Numbered from the stretch's first letter, positions 24,755 through 35,162 are shown. The stretch: DNA of 46,487 bases from an uncultured Chitinophagales bacterium (GCA_938023075.1 CALHDG010000156.1:1-46487), one strand, 5' to 3'. The notes: generated by a model not told the origin, from the letters alone. Translations and numbers: made by a program.

Positions 24755-25972
24755 CTAAGTTTTATATGGTTTAGCAAAAAACTCCACAGCCGGAACCAGC
24801 CAAATCATCTTTCCATCAACCTGCAGTTTGTCTTTTTCATTTTGGGTGATGATAAAACCTTCCTTTAAATTAAAATACTTCATGGCTTCTAACAAACCAT
24901 TAATTTCTCTGGCTTTATTGTCGGCGTGTATTTTTTGAGTTACCTGAATGGCCGCCAAACATTTATTTTTATCGAAAACCACAAAATCACATTCGCCATC
25001 TTCTCTAAAATAGTACAACGTTTTTCTACTTCTTCTTAAATGTAGATACACAGCATTTTCTAATAATCTGCCAATATCATCGGTAAAACTTAATGAATTG
25101 GCTTGCGCTAAACCATTATCAATTACATAAACTTTTCGGGGGTTTTTAGCTATACTTTTTGCCGACCAACTAAAGCGGGGCAGGTAAAAAAACAAATAGG
25201 CATCACCCAACCAATATAAATAATCGGAAACGGTAATGGCAGACCCTACTTTAAAATGTTTTTTTAAGCCATTATAAGAATAGGGTTTCCCAATATTAGA
25301 AATTAAAAATAAGGTAATGGACATCAATGTTTTCGAATTTCTGATGCCGTGACGCACTGCAATGTCTCTCAACACAATATCTTTTAAAAGTAGTTGCAAA
25401 ATTTCTGGATTTCCAGATTTGAGATACTCCGGGAAACCACCTGATAGCATATACTCACTAATCGTTGAGGCACTTGCTTTTTTCTTTTTAAAAGTTAAAA
25501 ACTCTGTATAAGAAAATGGAAAAAGCTCATGGCTTAAATATCTACCCGTTAACCTTGTACCCAATTCTTTACTGAGTAACGAGGCGTTTGCACCGGTTAT
25601 ATACACCTTTTTTCCACTATCGTGCAGGTTTCTTACATAAACCTCCCAAGAGGGCACATTTTGAATCTCATCGAAAAAATAAATTTTGGTGGTAACGGGA
25701 ATAATTTCATCTAACTTTTCAAAATCTTGTAATTGAAAGTTGTAAATACGGGGGTCTTCAAAATTTAAATAGGCAACATATTTTTTTTGCTTTTTGTTAA
25801 TTTGTTTTAGCAAAGTGCTTTTACCGCACCTACGCACACCGGTAATTACTTCAATATGGCTTTCTTTTCTTTCTACTTTCTTTAAACATTCCCTTTCAAT
25901 AAACTTAAATGAGGTGTCAAAAATTTGCTGCTGTCTTGCAAAAGATACTTCTATATCAGATTTTACAATCAT
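24755..25972 (-). CDS. AAA ATPase of the DUF4143 family
   Basis: The 405-aa protein has the two-domain design of this family. An N-terminal AAA domain shows Walker A GVRRCGKST (about residues 46-54), Walker B YFFDEIQNVPSWE (about 98-110) and a sensor-like TGANASLLSKELG. A C-terminal DUF4143 domain contains ENAVYLHLRR and then GECDFVV followed by AIQVT, a PD-(D/E)XK nuclease-like arrangement. Members are widespread in bacteria and archaea, often in several copies per genome; their role is unknown. The gene is monocistronic. Its promoter is embedded in tandem 23-bp repeats (25983-26131), suggesting tight or autogenous control. Confidence 0.88.
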   Translation of the reverse strand: MIVKSDIEVSFARQQQIFDTSFKFIERECLKKVERKESHIEVITGVRRCGKSTLLKQINKKQKKYVAYLNFEDPRIYNFQLQDFEKLDEIIPVTTKIYFFDEIQNVPSWEVYVRNLHDSGKKVYITGANASLLSKELGTRLTGRYLSHELFPFSYTEFLTFKKKKASASTISEYMLSGGFPEYLKSGNPEILQLLLKDIVLRDIAVRHGIRNSKTLMSITLFLISNIGKPYSYNGLKKHFKVGSAITVSDYLYWLGDAYLFFYLPRFSWSAKSIAKNPRKVYVIDNGLAQANSLSFTDDIGRLLENAVYLHLRRSRKTLYYFREDGECDFVVFDKNKCLAAIQVTQKIHADNKAREINGLLEAMKYFNLKEGFIITQNEKDKLQVDGKMIWLVPAVEFFAKPYKT

Positions 25973-25982
25973 ACCTCATTTA

Positions 25983-26131
25983 AGTTTATGTTACAAATAT
26001 ACAATAGTTTATGTTAATAATGCACAATAGTTTATGTTAATAATACACAATAATTTATGTTAATAATGCACAATAATTTATAATAGTAACATAAACTATT
26101 AGTGATTGCTAATATAATATAGTTTATGTTA
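25983..26131. repeat. Tandem 23-bp repeats and inverted copies upstream of the DUF4143 ATPase gene
   Basis: The unit ACAATAGTTTATGTTAATAA plus TGC is repeated at 26001, 26024, 26047 and (partial) 26070, each 23 bp apart with few changes. The core AGTTTATGTTA also occurs at 25983-25993 and 26121-26131, and inverted (TAACATAAACT) at 26087-26097. The array begins at the -7 promoter box of the ATPase gene and covers its -33 region. There are no spacers, so this is not a CRISPR. It could be a multi-site operator. Confidence 0.85.
25994..26001 (-). promoter_or_regulatory. -7 promoter element of the DUF4143 ATPase gene
   Basis: The minus-strand sequence TATATTTG matches TAnnTTTG. Transcription would begin near 25989, leaving a leader of about 17 nt before the ATG at 25972. 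No TTTG is seen at the usual -33 spacing; the tandem repeats occupy that position, so activation by a protein bound there is possible. Confidence 0.45.
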
Positions 26132-26251
26132 GTAGCATAAATTAGTTTACAATAACAATACAAACTAATTAATAATGCTAATATAAGCTCTCATTTTTTA
26201 AAGATTTTTTTTCATTTCAATGTTATCCCTAAATGTATTAACTTTACCAAA

Positions 26252-26333
26252 ACTTTAGGGGTGTTTCAATGTAGTTGAAACTGAGATGATACCCTTTGAA
26301 CCTGATACGGATAATACCGGCGCAGGGAAAAGT
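26252..26333 (+). ncRNA. TPP riboswitch (thi-box)
   Basis: The conserved aptamer parts are all present in order: GGGGTG (26258-26263), CTGAGA (26281-26286), ACCCTTTGAACCTGAT (26291-26306) and GGATAATACCGGCGCAGGGA (26310-26328; the family has GGATAATGCC). Stem P1 can form from ACTTT (26252-26256) and AAAGT (26329-26333). Thiamine pyrophosphate binding would switch off thiS-thiC downstream. The 5' side of the aptamer can also pair with 26367-26376, which provides a candidate switch. Confidence 0.95.
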
Positions 26334-26342
26334 AATCAGTTT

Positions 26343-26376
26343 ACCTTTCTATATTAATAAAAGGTTCTCCTAAAGT
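26343..26376 (+). promoter_or_regulatory. Candidate expression platform of the TPP riboswitch
   Basis: A hairpin ACCTTT/AAAGGT (26343-26348 with 26360-26365) is followed by CTCCTAAAGT (26367-26376). That decamer is complementary to ACTTTAGGGG at 26252-26261 of the aptamer (ten pairs, one G-U). The pairing excludes aptamer stem P1, so the two folds are mutually exclusive. The thiS ATG lies 18 nt downstream. Whether control is on transcription or translation is not clear, as no U-run directly follows the hairpin. Confidence 0.5.
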
Positions 26377-26394
26377 AATTAAATTTTATTTTAT

Positions 26395-26592
26395 ATGAAT
26401 TTAACAATAAACGGAGAACAACAACAAACTAAAGCATCTACCATTAAAAATCTTTTAGAAGAATTGAATATTCCGGTTGAAGGTATTGCTGTAGCGGTTA
26501 ATGAAGAAGTAGTATCTAAAAATAACTGGACCGAACGTTCTTTAAAACAAAACGATGCAGTGTTAATTATAACAGCCACACAAGGCGGATGA
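26395..26592 (+). CDS. thiS: Sulfur carrier protein ThiS
   Basis: The 65-aa ubiquitin-like protein ends in Gly-Gly (TATQGG), where ThiF-type adenylation and thiocarboxylate formation take place. It carries sulfur for the thiazole ring of thiamine. The internal GIAVAVNEEVVSKNNW and LKQNDAVLIITATQGG stretches are typical. It is the first gene behind the TPP riboswitch; thiC follows after 121 bp in the same direction. No ThiG, ThiH, ThiE or ThiF gene follows in this window, so the operon is short compared with many Bacteroidota. Confidence 0.95.
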   Translation: MNLTINGEQQQTKASTIKNLLEELNIPVEGIAVAVNEEVVSKNNWTERSLKQNDAVLIITATQGG

Positions 26593-26707
26593 GGGGTGTT
26601 TTTTTTACTGTTATACCGGAAAAATTTTTGACCAGAAGCAGAAAAATTTTATCCAAGCATTTCCCACAACTGAAAAATAGCCTATTGATAAAAATTATAA
26701 AAAGTAA

Positions 26708-28615
<1,908 letters not shown>

Positions 28616-28621
28616 TAGTAT

Positions 28622-28831
28622 TTAATCTAAGTATTTTTTATCTTTGATAAGACAAAAATTTCTACACAATAAATAAAGTATAGCAATGAGTGTAAGAGAA
28701 AATATTTTAAAAGATCTTAATAAAATTGAAAACATAAATAAGCTGACTATCAAAACGTCTTTGTTTTTATCTATTTCATCGAAATAAGTTTTCATATTTG
28801 CGCGTAAATCTCTTAAAGTTACCGTGTTCAT
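28622..28831 (-). pseudogene. Truncated Phd/YefM-type antitoxin fused to foreign sequence
   Basis: The first 29 residues (MNTVTLRDLRANMKTYFDEI, then DKNKDVLIV) are the DNA-binding N-terminus of a Phd/YefM antitoxin. The expected continuation is missing. From about 28743 down, the frame gives a 40-residue hydrophobic tail unrelated to antitoxins. That tail is the antisense of a plus-strand frame starting at ATG 28686 (MSVRENILKDLNKIEN), which looks like the 5' end of another small gene. Two gene starts thus seem joined head-on at about 28743, as after a deletion or inversion. No toxin gene is adjacent. The antitoxin can probably still bind DNA weakly at best, if expressed. Confidence 0.6.
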
Positions 28832-28981
28832 TGTTTAAAGATAATTTTCACAAATGTACATGTTTGTGTACTAATTTGTAGTTTTATTCATTGGTTTTTT
28901 CATTTCCAACTTATTCAAAACAATCTACCATTAAATAGTTAAGATTTTGACTATCTTTAAGTGTTGTAAGAATTTGATTCA

Positions 28982-30346
28982 ATGAAAATTAAAAAGCTAA
29001 CTGCTAAAAACTTTAGGTTGTTTACTGATTTGGAAATCAACTTTCCGGATGAGAATTTTATTTGCCTGATTGGTAATAATGGGAGTGGGAAGAGTGCGGT
29101 GTTGGATCTTTTAAATTTAAACATAAAATATTTCATACATTATATATTTTTTATAAAATACAAGAGGAATAATAATGGACTATTAAAGTCCAACCATCAT
29201 GAGTGGGGTTTTAATTTAGATGATTTAAAAAGTTTGAATCATAAGTTAAATACAGAACTACTATTTGAATTTGAACATAGAAAAAATACTTATGTTAAAA
29301 GCGAATTTGAATCACCAGATAAATCTCATAGTTTGTCTCCTATAGATTGTGATAAAAAATATGTGGATGAGTTAATAAACAGGATTATTGAAAAAGATGA
29401 GAAATTGTTTAGTTCAATTCCAATTTTTCTTTATTTTGATGTGAAAAGACTAGAGAACCGAAATGATAAGGTTTTGAGATTTGATAACTTCGATAAAAAA
29501 GATATTATATATCCTTACCTAAGTGTTTTAATTGATGATAGATATATTTCATTAAATGAATTTGAAAAGTGGTTTATCAATGAGGTAGTTAGAGAAATTC
29601 TAAAAACTAAAAAGAAGAAAGACTACGAATCACCAAATTTAATTCCTTTAAGGTCTGCTCTGTTAAAGTTTCTTACACATTTAGAAAAACAGAAATTCCT
29701 TTCCTTATCAGTTATCACCGATGAACTTAGTGAAGATTCAATTTGGGAATATGGCGCATCACATGTTGTATTAGAGAAAGAAAATATAGAAGGTGAAAAT
29801 TTTGAACTCAAGCTATCTCAATTATCAAGTGGTGAAAGAATGATAATATTTTTAGTAGCTGAAATAGCAAGAAGACTAACAATTTCTAATAAAAATAACA
29901 AAACAGAAGCCCTCAACGGCAAAGGTGTAGTTCTAATCGATGAGTTAGATTTACACTTACATCCCAATTGGCAACGCAATATTGTGGGAGCATTAAAAGC
30001 AACTTTCCCGAATGTACAGTTTATTACTACTACTCATTCGCCGCAGGTGTTGAGTAGTTTAAAAGCATCTGAAATTATTGAAATTGATGGTGATAAAGTG
30101 TACAGTCCAAACGTAAATCCTTATGGTAGAAATAGTGACAATATTCTCACGAATGTTATGAATGATGGGGCAAGACCGAAAGAGGTGGAGGAACTTATCA
30201 ATTCCATTTTTATGCATTTTGCAGAAGATAAAAATGAGGCAGCAATTAAACAGATTGAACAACTAAAAGCATTGATTTCGGATGATGACCCAATTTTGGG
30301 TAGATTCAAAAGTATTATTAAACGAAAGGAAATACTGAATAGTTGA
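28982..30346 (+). CDS. PtuA-like AAA/ABC ATPase of a Septu-type defence operon
   Basis: The 454-aa ATPase has the ABC/SMC-like order typical of defence ATPases. Walker A is GNNGSGKS (residues 31-38). A helical, charged middle (about 50-270) follows. The signature is LSSGE (281-285), Walker B is GVVLIDELDLHLHP (315-328) and the H-loop is TTTHSPQVLSS (349-359). It is followed by a gene for an HNH endonuclease of the TIGR02646 type with a 4-bp overlap (TTGA). An ATPase of this kind plus such an HNH protein is the composition of Septu (PtuA and PtuB), which protects against phage by nucleic acid cleavage. No retron reverse transcriptase is nearby. The middle and the last 90 residues are strongly AT-rich, which fits horizontal transfer. 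Confidence 0.75.
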   Translation: MKIKKLTAKNFRLFTDLEINFPDENFICLIGNNGSGKSAVLDLLNLNIKYFIHYIFFIKYKRNNNGLLKSNHHEWGFNLDDLKSLNHKLNTELLFEFEHRKNTYVKSEFESPDKSHSLSPIDCDKKYVDELINRIIEKDEKLFSSIPIFLYFDVKRLENRNDKVLRFDNFDKKDIIYPYLSVLIDDRYISLNEFEKWFINEVVREILKTKKKKDYESPNLIPLRSALLKFLTHLEKQKFLSLSVITDELSEDSIWEYGASHVVLEKENIEGENFELKLSQLSSGERMIIFLVAEIARRLTISNKNNKTEALNGKGVVLIDELDLHLHPNWQRNIVGALKATFPNVQFITTTHSPQVLSSLKASEIIEIDGDKVYSPNVNPYGRNSDNILTNVMNDGARPKEVEELINSIFMHFAEDKNEAAIKQIEQLKALISDDDPILGRFKSIIKRKEILNS

Positions 30347-31035
30347 GACACATTATTAAACAGCCATCTCCTACTGAATTTGAGCTTTGGAAAGATACTC
30401 CAATGTCAGAAGATTCTGATAAAAAACCAACAGACTTTGATAAGCACTTTCCAAGTAATCCACCTAAAGTAAAGGAAGAGGGAAAAATTTATTATTCTAA
30501 ATACGATTTAAAAACAGCATTGTTGAAAGAGCAAAATAGTTTATGCTGCTATTGTAATGTTGAAATAAAAAACGACCATAATACAACAATTAAGCATTTA
30601 AAACCTAAGGAAGGTACCAAAAATCAGCATCTCATTTTTGATTATGATAATTTGTTGGCTTCGTGCAATGGAAACCGAAAAGAGCCGAAACCAAGAGTTT
30701 TACATTGTGATGCTGAAAAAGATATAAAAGAAATTGACTTAACACCAAAAATGTCAGAATGTGAAACCGAAATCATTTATGCTGAAAATGGTGGCATTTC
30801 TGGTATAACAGAAAGAGCAAATGAAACCGTCAAGGTTTTGAATTTAGGTTGCGATAAACTGATTGACGAAAGAGCAGGTAAAATTTTAGGGTTTATTTAT
30901 GAAGATGAATTGAACACCATCAAAATATCTGAATTAGAAGCGGAAAAGATTTATAATGCTTTATCTAAGACAAAATCAGAACCTTATATCATTGCCATTC
31001 TTCAAGTTTTAAAACAAAATTTTAGTAAAAAATGA
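30343..31035 (+). CDS. PtuB-like HNH endonuclease (TIGR02646 family)
   Basis: The 230-aa protein starts at TTG and overlaps the ATPase gene by 4 bp (TTGA), so translation is probably coupled. The HNH core is seen as CCYC (residues 68-71), TIKHLKPKEG with His85, and FDYDNLLASC with Asn103 and Cys108. A later HC pair sits at 121-122. The two cysteine pairs suggest a structural zinc. Usual family members have IEHxxPK; here the Glu is Lys (IKH), which is slightly unusual. Such proteins are the nuclease component of Septu and of retron-associated PtuAB. The next gene overlaps by ATGA. Activity is inferred, not shown. Confidence 0.72.
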   Translation: MRHIIKQPSPTEFELWKDTPMSEDSDKKPTDFDKHFPSNPPKVKEEGKIYYSKYDLKTALLKEQNSLCCYCNVEIKNDHNTTIKHLKPKEGTKNQHLIFDYDNLLASCNGNRKEPKPRVLHCDAEKDIKEIDLTPKMSECETEIIYAENGGISGITERANETVKVLNLGCDKLIDERAGKILGFIYEDELNTIKISELEAEKIYNALSKTKSEPYIIAILQVLKQNFSKK

Positions 31036-31478
31036 GGCACATAATTTTAACCATATTATTCTTTTCATTCATGTCAAATTCCTGCCAAGCACAATCCAAA
31101 AACCACAGTCTAAAAACTCACCAATGGCAAAACCGTTTGCTTTTGGTAATTGCTAAGGATTCTGCTGACCTTAACTTCCAACAACAAATCTACCATCTTA
31201 GTCAAAACCAAAAAGATTTGATAGAAAGAAAGTTAGTAGTCTACAAAGTTTTGCCTAATCAATTATGTATGGGCTTAGAGAATATGGAAATGGTTTCTTC
31301 TCATGATTTGTATAAAAAATACAATCCTCAATCAACAGCATTTAAAGTGGTGTTAATTGGTTTAGATGGTAGGGTGAAGTTGAAACAAACTGAACTTCTT
31401 TATATAGACAATTTAAATGGTGTTATTGATGCCATGCCGATGCGGATGAATGAGTTGCGGAATAAGAAAAGTTATTGA
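31032..31478 (+). CDS. DUF4174 family exported protein, third gene of the Septu-like operon
   Basis: The 148-aa protein has a hydrophobic N-terminal signal (residues 1-20) ending at SNSCQAQ, either a type I site after CQA or a lipoprotein-like site at Cys18. The body contains HQWQNRLLLVIAKDS (about 30-44), LIERKLVVYKVLP and FKVVLIGLDGRVKL, characteristic of DUF4174, a thioredoxin-fold-like family of unknown function. Its ATG overlaps the HNH stop (ATGA), so it is co-translated with the defence-like pair. DUF4174 proteins normally stand alone. Its location here may be an accident of insertion or indicate an envelope accessory. Confidence 0.75.
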   Translation: MRHIILTILFFSFMSNSCQAQSKNHSLKTHQWQNRLLLVIAKDSADLNFQQQIYHLSQNQKDLIERKLVVYKVLPNQLCMGLENMEMVSSHDLYKKYNPQSTAFKVVLIGLDGRVKLKQTELLYIDNLNGVIDAMPMRMNELRNKKSY

Positions 31479-31496
31479 AACCGGGCGAGCTTGGAA

Positions 31497-31594
31497 GTTT
31501 AACCCTGATTGCAGCGGTTATGCCGTAATGCAGCGGTGGCTCTGCTGCAAGGCTACGGCATTTGAGCGGAAAGCAGGCTGCGCGTTTATTAATT
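31497..31594 (+). repeat. Repeat family C, copy 2 (diverged)
   Basis: It shares CTGATTGCAGCGGTTATGCC and GGCATTTGAGCGGAAAGC with the copies at 1-89 and 38369-38457; the middle is longer and different (about 98 bp in all). It also holds an internal imperfect hairpin around GCAGCGGTGGCTCTGCTGC. It lies just behind the DUF4174 gene and may act as its transcription end. Confidence 0.7.
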
Positions 31595-31651
31595 CATCCA
31601 ATGTTTCGTTTCTAAAAAAAATTTATGTTGGCTAGAAATGATTCAATTTGT

Positions 31652-34600
31652 TTAGTAACTCCATACTTGCAAAGTATCGGCATTGTTGGCAACAAGTATG
31701 GCTGGCTTAGTTGATAAATTGATGGGTAACATCGCTTTGGTATCTTTACCCAACTTTATGCCGGTTTTTGAATAGGGCAGATGACTGAAATTACCTGCGC
31801 CATCTCCACTTAAAATAATGCCGTAGCTGGCATCGTTGCGGGGGGTTTCAACTTCGGAACCAAATAAGTTACCCGATAGTATTAAATCGATGTGTGTGTC
31901 TTTATTAAGGTCTTTTGCAATAATGGCATTGATGGAAGATAGCTGCGCCTTAACCGGTAAAGGTTTTAAATGAAAAGATTGACCGGCTTGGTTCAATAAA
32001 AAAGTACTGGCAAAAGTTTGTGCCTGATAATGCAAACCGGCTTCCAAATCGGGTTCGGTATAAATATCGACGAGACTGGCTTCGGCGAAGGTGTTGTAAT
32101 TTTTGTATTTTATGCCAATGCTAGGTATTTGTTCTGAAGAGCATTGTTTACCCCGCACCGGATATTGGATGCCTTCATTGTAATAGCCGAGCACAATATC
32201 TGGCTTGCCGTTTTTGTCGTAATCATTTAAAAATACATCAAAAGTTTCGGTGGGGCTGGCTTTGTATTTATAATTTAAGCCTAAGTTGCCTGCCACCAAA
32301 TCTGGGTAGCCATCTTGATTAAAATCTTCGGCTACAATACTGTACCACCAACCAACCGTATTTTCTAAACCCATTGTTGTAGTGATATTTTTAAATTGTT
32401 GACCAGTATTTTTTAAGATGGTGATGGGCATCCACTCGCCAACTATTACTAAGTCTAACCAATCATCTTGGTTGAGGTCTGTCCAAACAGCATCGGTAAC
32501 CATGCCTACTTCTAAAAGGGTAGGGGCAAGGTTTTTGCTTACATCTATAAAGGTTGGCTTTCCATTTTGTATACCTTCATTTTGTAGTAGATAACTTTTG
32601 GCAGGTTTTGGATAGTTTTTTGGTACAATCCAACCTCCTACAAATAAATCTAGATCGCCATCTTTATCAAAATCAGCAGCTTTTACACAGGAGCCGGAAT
32701 TGGTAACTTTAGGTAAACTGTTTTTTGCTTTTTGAAAAATACCTGAACCATTATTGAGGTATAAACGGTCTTGCAATTGTTGGCTGCCTTCGTCAAATTC
32801 GTTGCTTCCGCTTACTACATACAAATCGAGATTACCATCATTATCTGCATCGAAAAATGTTGCGTCAATATCTTCTTTTTGGATATCGTCATTTAAAAAA
32901 GTTGAATTTGCCTCCATAAATGTTTCATCTTTTTCTTGAACATATAAGGCACCCAAATAACCACTTGCCCCTCCTACAAAAAAATCATCTAAACCGTCAG
33001 CGTTTACATCGCCGATTGCAAGCGCCGGACCATTGCGTGAATAGGTATGCGGCAACAAGACTTCATGAGCGTAATCGTTATAGTTGTTTTCTTTATGAAT
33101 AAAATTTATGTTTGATTGATTGCTAACATCGGTAAACAACTTAGGTTTTTTTGGAACGTATTTTACATTTTCTTTTTCTAAAACAGCATGTTCATAAGAT
33201 ATTATGAGGATTTTATTTATTTCAGTATTTTCGATAATATTTGTTTTTCCATCTTGCCAAATAACAATCACTTTGTCAATTGTATTTAAAGTATCTAAAC
33301 CAAAATGCAACACCGGTTCTACTGATGATTGAAAACCCCTTGTAAACATTTGCTCTTTCACTTGCTCACCAGCAACAGTTAGTAATTTTACCTTAGCCCC
33401 AATACCTAGTGGATTCCGTTTGCTTCCTTTCAATTGCACCTTAAGATAATTCCCTAATTGCCGTTCTACGGCATTATTTTTAAAGATGCTTACAGGCGCA
33501 TCAATGTTATTAATGATTAATTCCAAATCCCCATCATTGTCTAAATCAGCATAAGTAGCACCGTTAGAAAAGCCTTTTTCGTTTAAGCCCCAACTGTGGG
33601 TGGTATTTTCAAATTGAAGGTTGCCGCTATTCTTAAAGATAAAATTATCAATGGCTTCCGATGGCATGTTTAAAGTTAAGGCTAAAGTATCAAATTGTTG
33701 CCTTTCTTTATAATTAGCCTTTTTTAGTTGATTAAAATAATCTTTATTGTTGATGTCGCGACGAGTGCCATTGGTGATGAATACATCTTTAAAACCATTG
33801 TTGTCAAAATCAGCACAAAGAGCAGCCCAACTCCAATCGGTAGACGCCATATTGGCAAACTGTGCTACATCGCTAAAATGAGGTGTTTTTTTTCCATCTA
33901 AACTAATACCCTGATTAATTTGGACGGAGTTAAACATATATTGATAATGCATGCCATAGTTCACAATTTCCCAAAAACTATTGATGTTCATCGATGCCAT
34001 ATTCGCTTTGTTTCTTCGGTTATCTGCTGGAGTCATATCCATTTGAACTAAGTCAATTAAACCATCATTATTGAGGTCGGCAGCATCGCTACCCATCCCA
34101 AAAAAAGAAGTATGCTGAAAACTGTTTTTCAATTGATCGCTAAAAGTGCCATCTTGATTATTGATATAAAAAAAATCAGGAGAAGCAAAATCATTAGAGA
34201 CATAAATATCTAACCAACCATCGTTATTGTAATCTGCTACTGATGCACTTAAACTCAAACCAAAATTTAGTACACCGGCTTGCTCAGTAACATCTTTAAA
34301 AAGGCCTTTACCATCATTAGCATACAACCGATCTGAATTTTCTAATTTCGGATCCTTCATTTTATAATAGTAGGTATGATTAGGCGTTTTAAAATGGGTA
34401 AATGGATAGTTGGCAACATACACATCTAAATCGCCATCATTATCATAATCAAAAAAAGTGGCTTGGGTGCTTTGTCCTTCGTCGGCTAATCCGCGCCCTT
34501 GGGCATCTTCTATAAAAGTTGGCAAGCCTTCCTTATTTAATCCCTGATTGACAAATAATTGATTTTTAGTAGTCGCGAACTTTCCTGATACCGATACATA

Positions 34601-35020
34601 AATATCTAACCAACCATCGGCATTGATGTCGGTTACGGTAACTCCGGTTACCCAACGTTGGTCACTTGAAACGCCGGCTTGTTCCGTAATATCTTTAAAC
34701 GTTAAATTACCTTGGTTTAGATAGAGTTCATTCTGCACCATATTACCGGTAAAGTACAAATCGCTTAATCCATCATTGTTGAAATCTCCGGCAGCTACTC
34801 CACCGCCCATGTAAATGTAGGGATAAGTAAAATAGTTGATCATAGTATTTTCCCTAAGTTGGTTGTTAAAGTGGATGTTGGATTTTTTAGGATCTATTTT
34901 TTCGAAGATTTTAGTTTCACGCTGATGACTTGATGATTGCGTGCCTTCTTCGGTTGTTTGACAACCGAAGCAGACCAACACCATAATGGTTGCCATCCAT
35001 AAAAGCCAACTGTTCTTCAT
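31652..35020 (-). CDS. FG-GAP/VCBS repeat lipoprotein with ASPIC-UnbV domain (CRTAC1-like)
   Basis: The 1122-aa protein opens with a lipoprotein signal ending in the lipobox VCFGC (Cys20), so it is anchored in the membrane and, in Bacteroidota, often surface exposed. About fourteen calcium-binding-like repeats of the form D-x-(N/D)-x-D-G-x-x-D follow, for example DFNNDGLSDLYFTGN, DINADGWLDIYVSV, DLNNDGLIDLVQMD and DYDKNGKPDIVLGY. Between two repeat blocks, at about residues 545-620, sits the ASPIC/UnbV domain (NPLGIGAKVKLLTVAGE ... GFQSSVEPVLHFGL). Such proteins form beta-propellers and are very common in Bacteroidota, often next to SusCD genes; none is present here. Ligand unknown. Confidence 0.9.
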   Translation of the reverse strand: MKNSWLLWMATIMVLVCFGCQTTEEGTQSSSHQRETKIFEKIDPKKSNIHFNNQLRENTMINYFTYPYIYMGGGVAAGDFNNDGLSDLYFTGNMVQNELYLNQGNLTFKDITEQAGVSSDQRWVTGVTVTDINADGWLDIYVSVSGKFATTKNQLFVNQGLNKEGLPTFIEDAQGRGLADEGQSTQATFFDYDNDGDLDVYVANYPFTHFKTPNHTYYYKMKDPKLENSDRLYANDGKGLFKDVTEQAGVLNFGLSLSASVADYNNDGWLDIYVSNDFASPDFFYINNQDGTFSDQLKNSFQHTSFFGMGSDAADLNNDGLIDLVQMDMTPADNRRNKANMASMNINSFWEIVNYGMHYQYMFNSVQINQGISLDGKKTPHFSDVAQFANMASTDWSWAALCADFDNNGFKDVFITNGTRRDINNKDYFNQLKKANYKERQQFDTLALTLNMPSEAIDNFIFKNSGNLQFENTTHSWGLNEKGFSNGATYADLDNDGDLELIINNIDAPVSIFKNNAVERQLGNYLKVQLKGSKRNPLGIGAKVKLLTVAGEQVKEQMFTRGFQSSVEPVLHFGLDTLNTIDKVIVIWQDGKTNIIENTEINKILIISYEHAVLEKENVKYVPKKPKLFTDVSNQSNINFIHKENNYNDYAHEVLLPHTYSRNGPALAIGDVNADGLDDFFVGGASGYLGALYVQEKDETFMEANSTFLNDDIQKEDIDATFFDADNDGNLDLYVVSGSNEFDEGSQQLQDRLYLNNGSGIFQKAKNSLPKVTNSGSCVKAADFDKDGDLDLFVGGWIVPKNYPKPAKSYLLQNEGIQNGKPTFIDVSKNLAPTLLEVGMVTDAVWTDLNQDDWLDLVIVGEWMPITILKNTGQQFKNITTTMGLENTVGWWYSIVAEDFNQDGYPDLVAGNLGLNYKYKASPTETFDVFLNDYDKNGKPDIVLGYYNEGIQYPVRGKQCSSEQIPSIGIKYKNYNTFAEASLVDIYTEPDLEAGLHYQAQTFASTFLLNQAGQSFHLKPLPVKAQLSSINAIIAKDLNKDTHIDLILSGNLFGSEVETPRNDASYGIILSGDGAGNFSHLPYSKTGIKLGKDTKAMLPINLSTKPAILVANNADTLQVWSY

Positions 35021-35162
35021 TTGTTAATATAAACCAATCGTTAACGGTGAAGATAAAAAAAGGAGAGCAATGTTGTATTAAAATGAATTAAGGAATGAGA
35101 AAAAAATATTTACCATCTTACTTTGTCATTTTCCGATATACTTCCTTAAAACCTCGCCTTTG

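Noticed and set aside
25983-26131. CRISPR array
   Set aside because: The 23-bp units follow each other without unique spacers, and no cas gene is near.
28982-31035. Retron with PtuAB effectors
   Set aside because: No reverse transcriptase gene or retron-like RNA structure was found around the ATPase/HNH pair.
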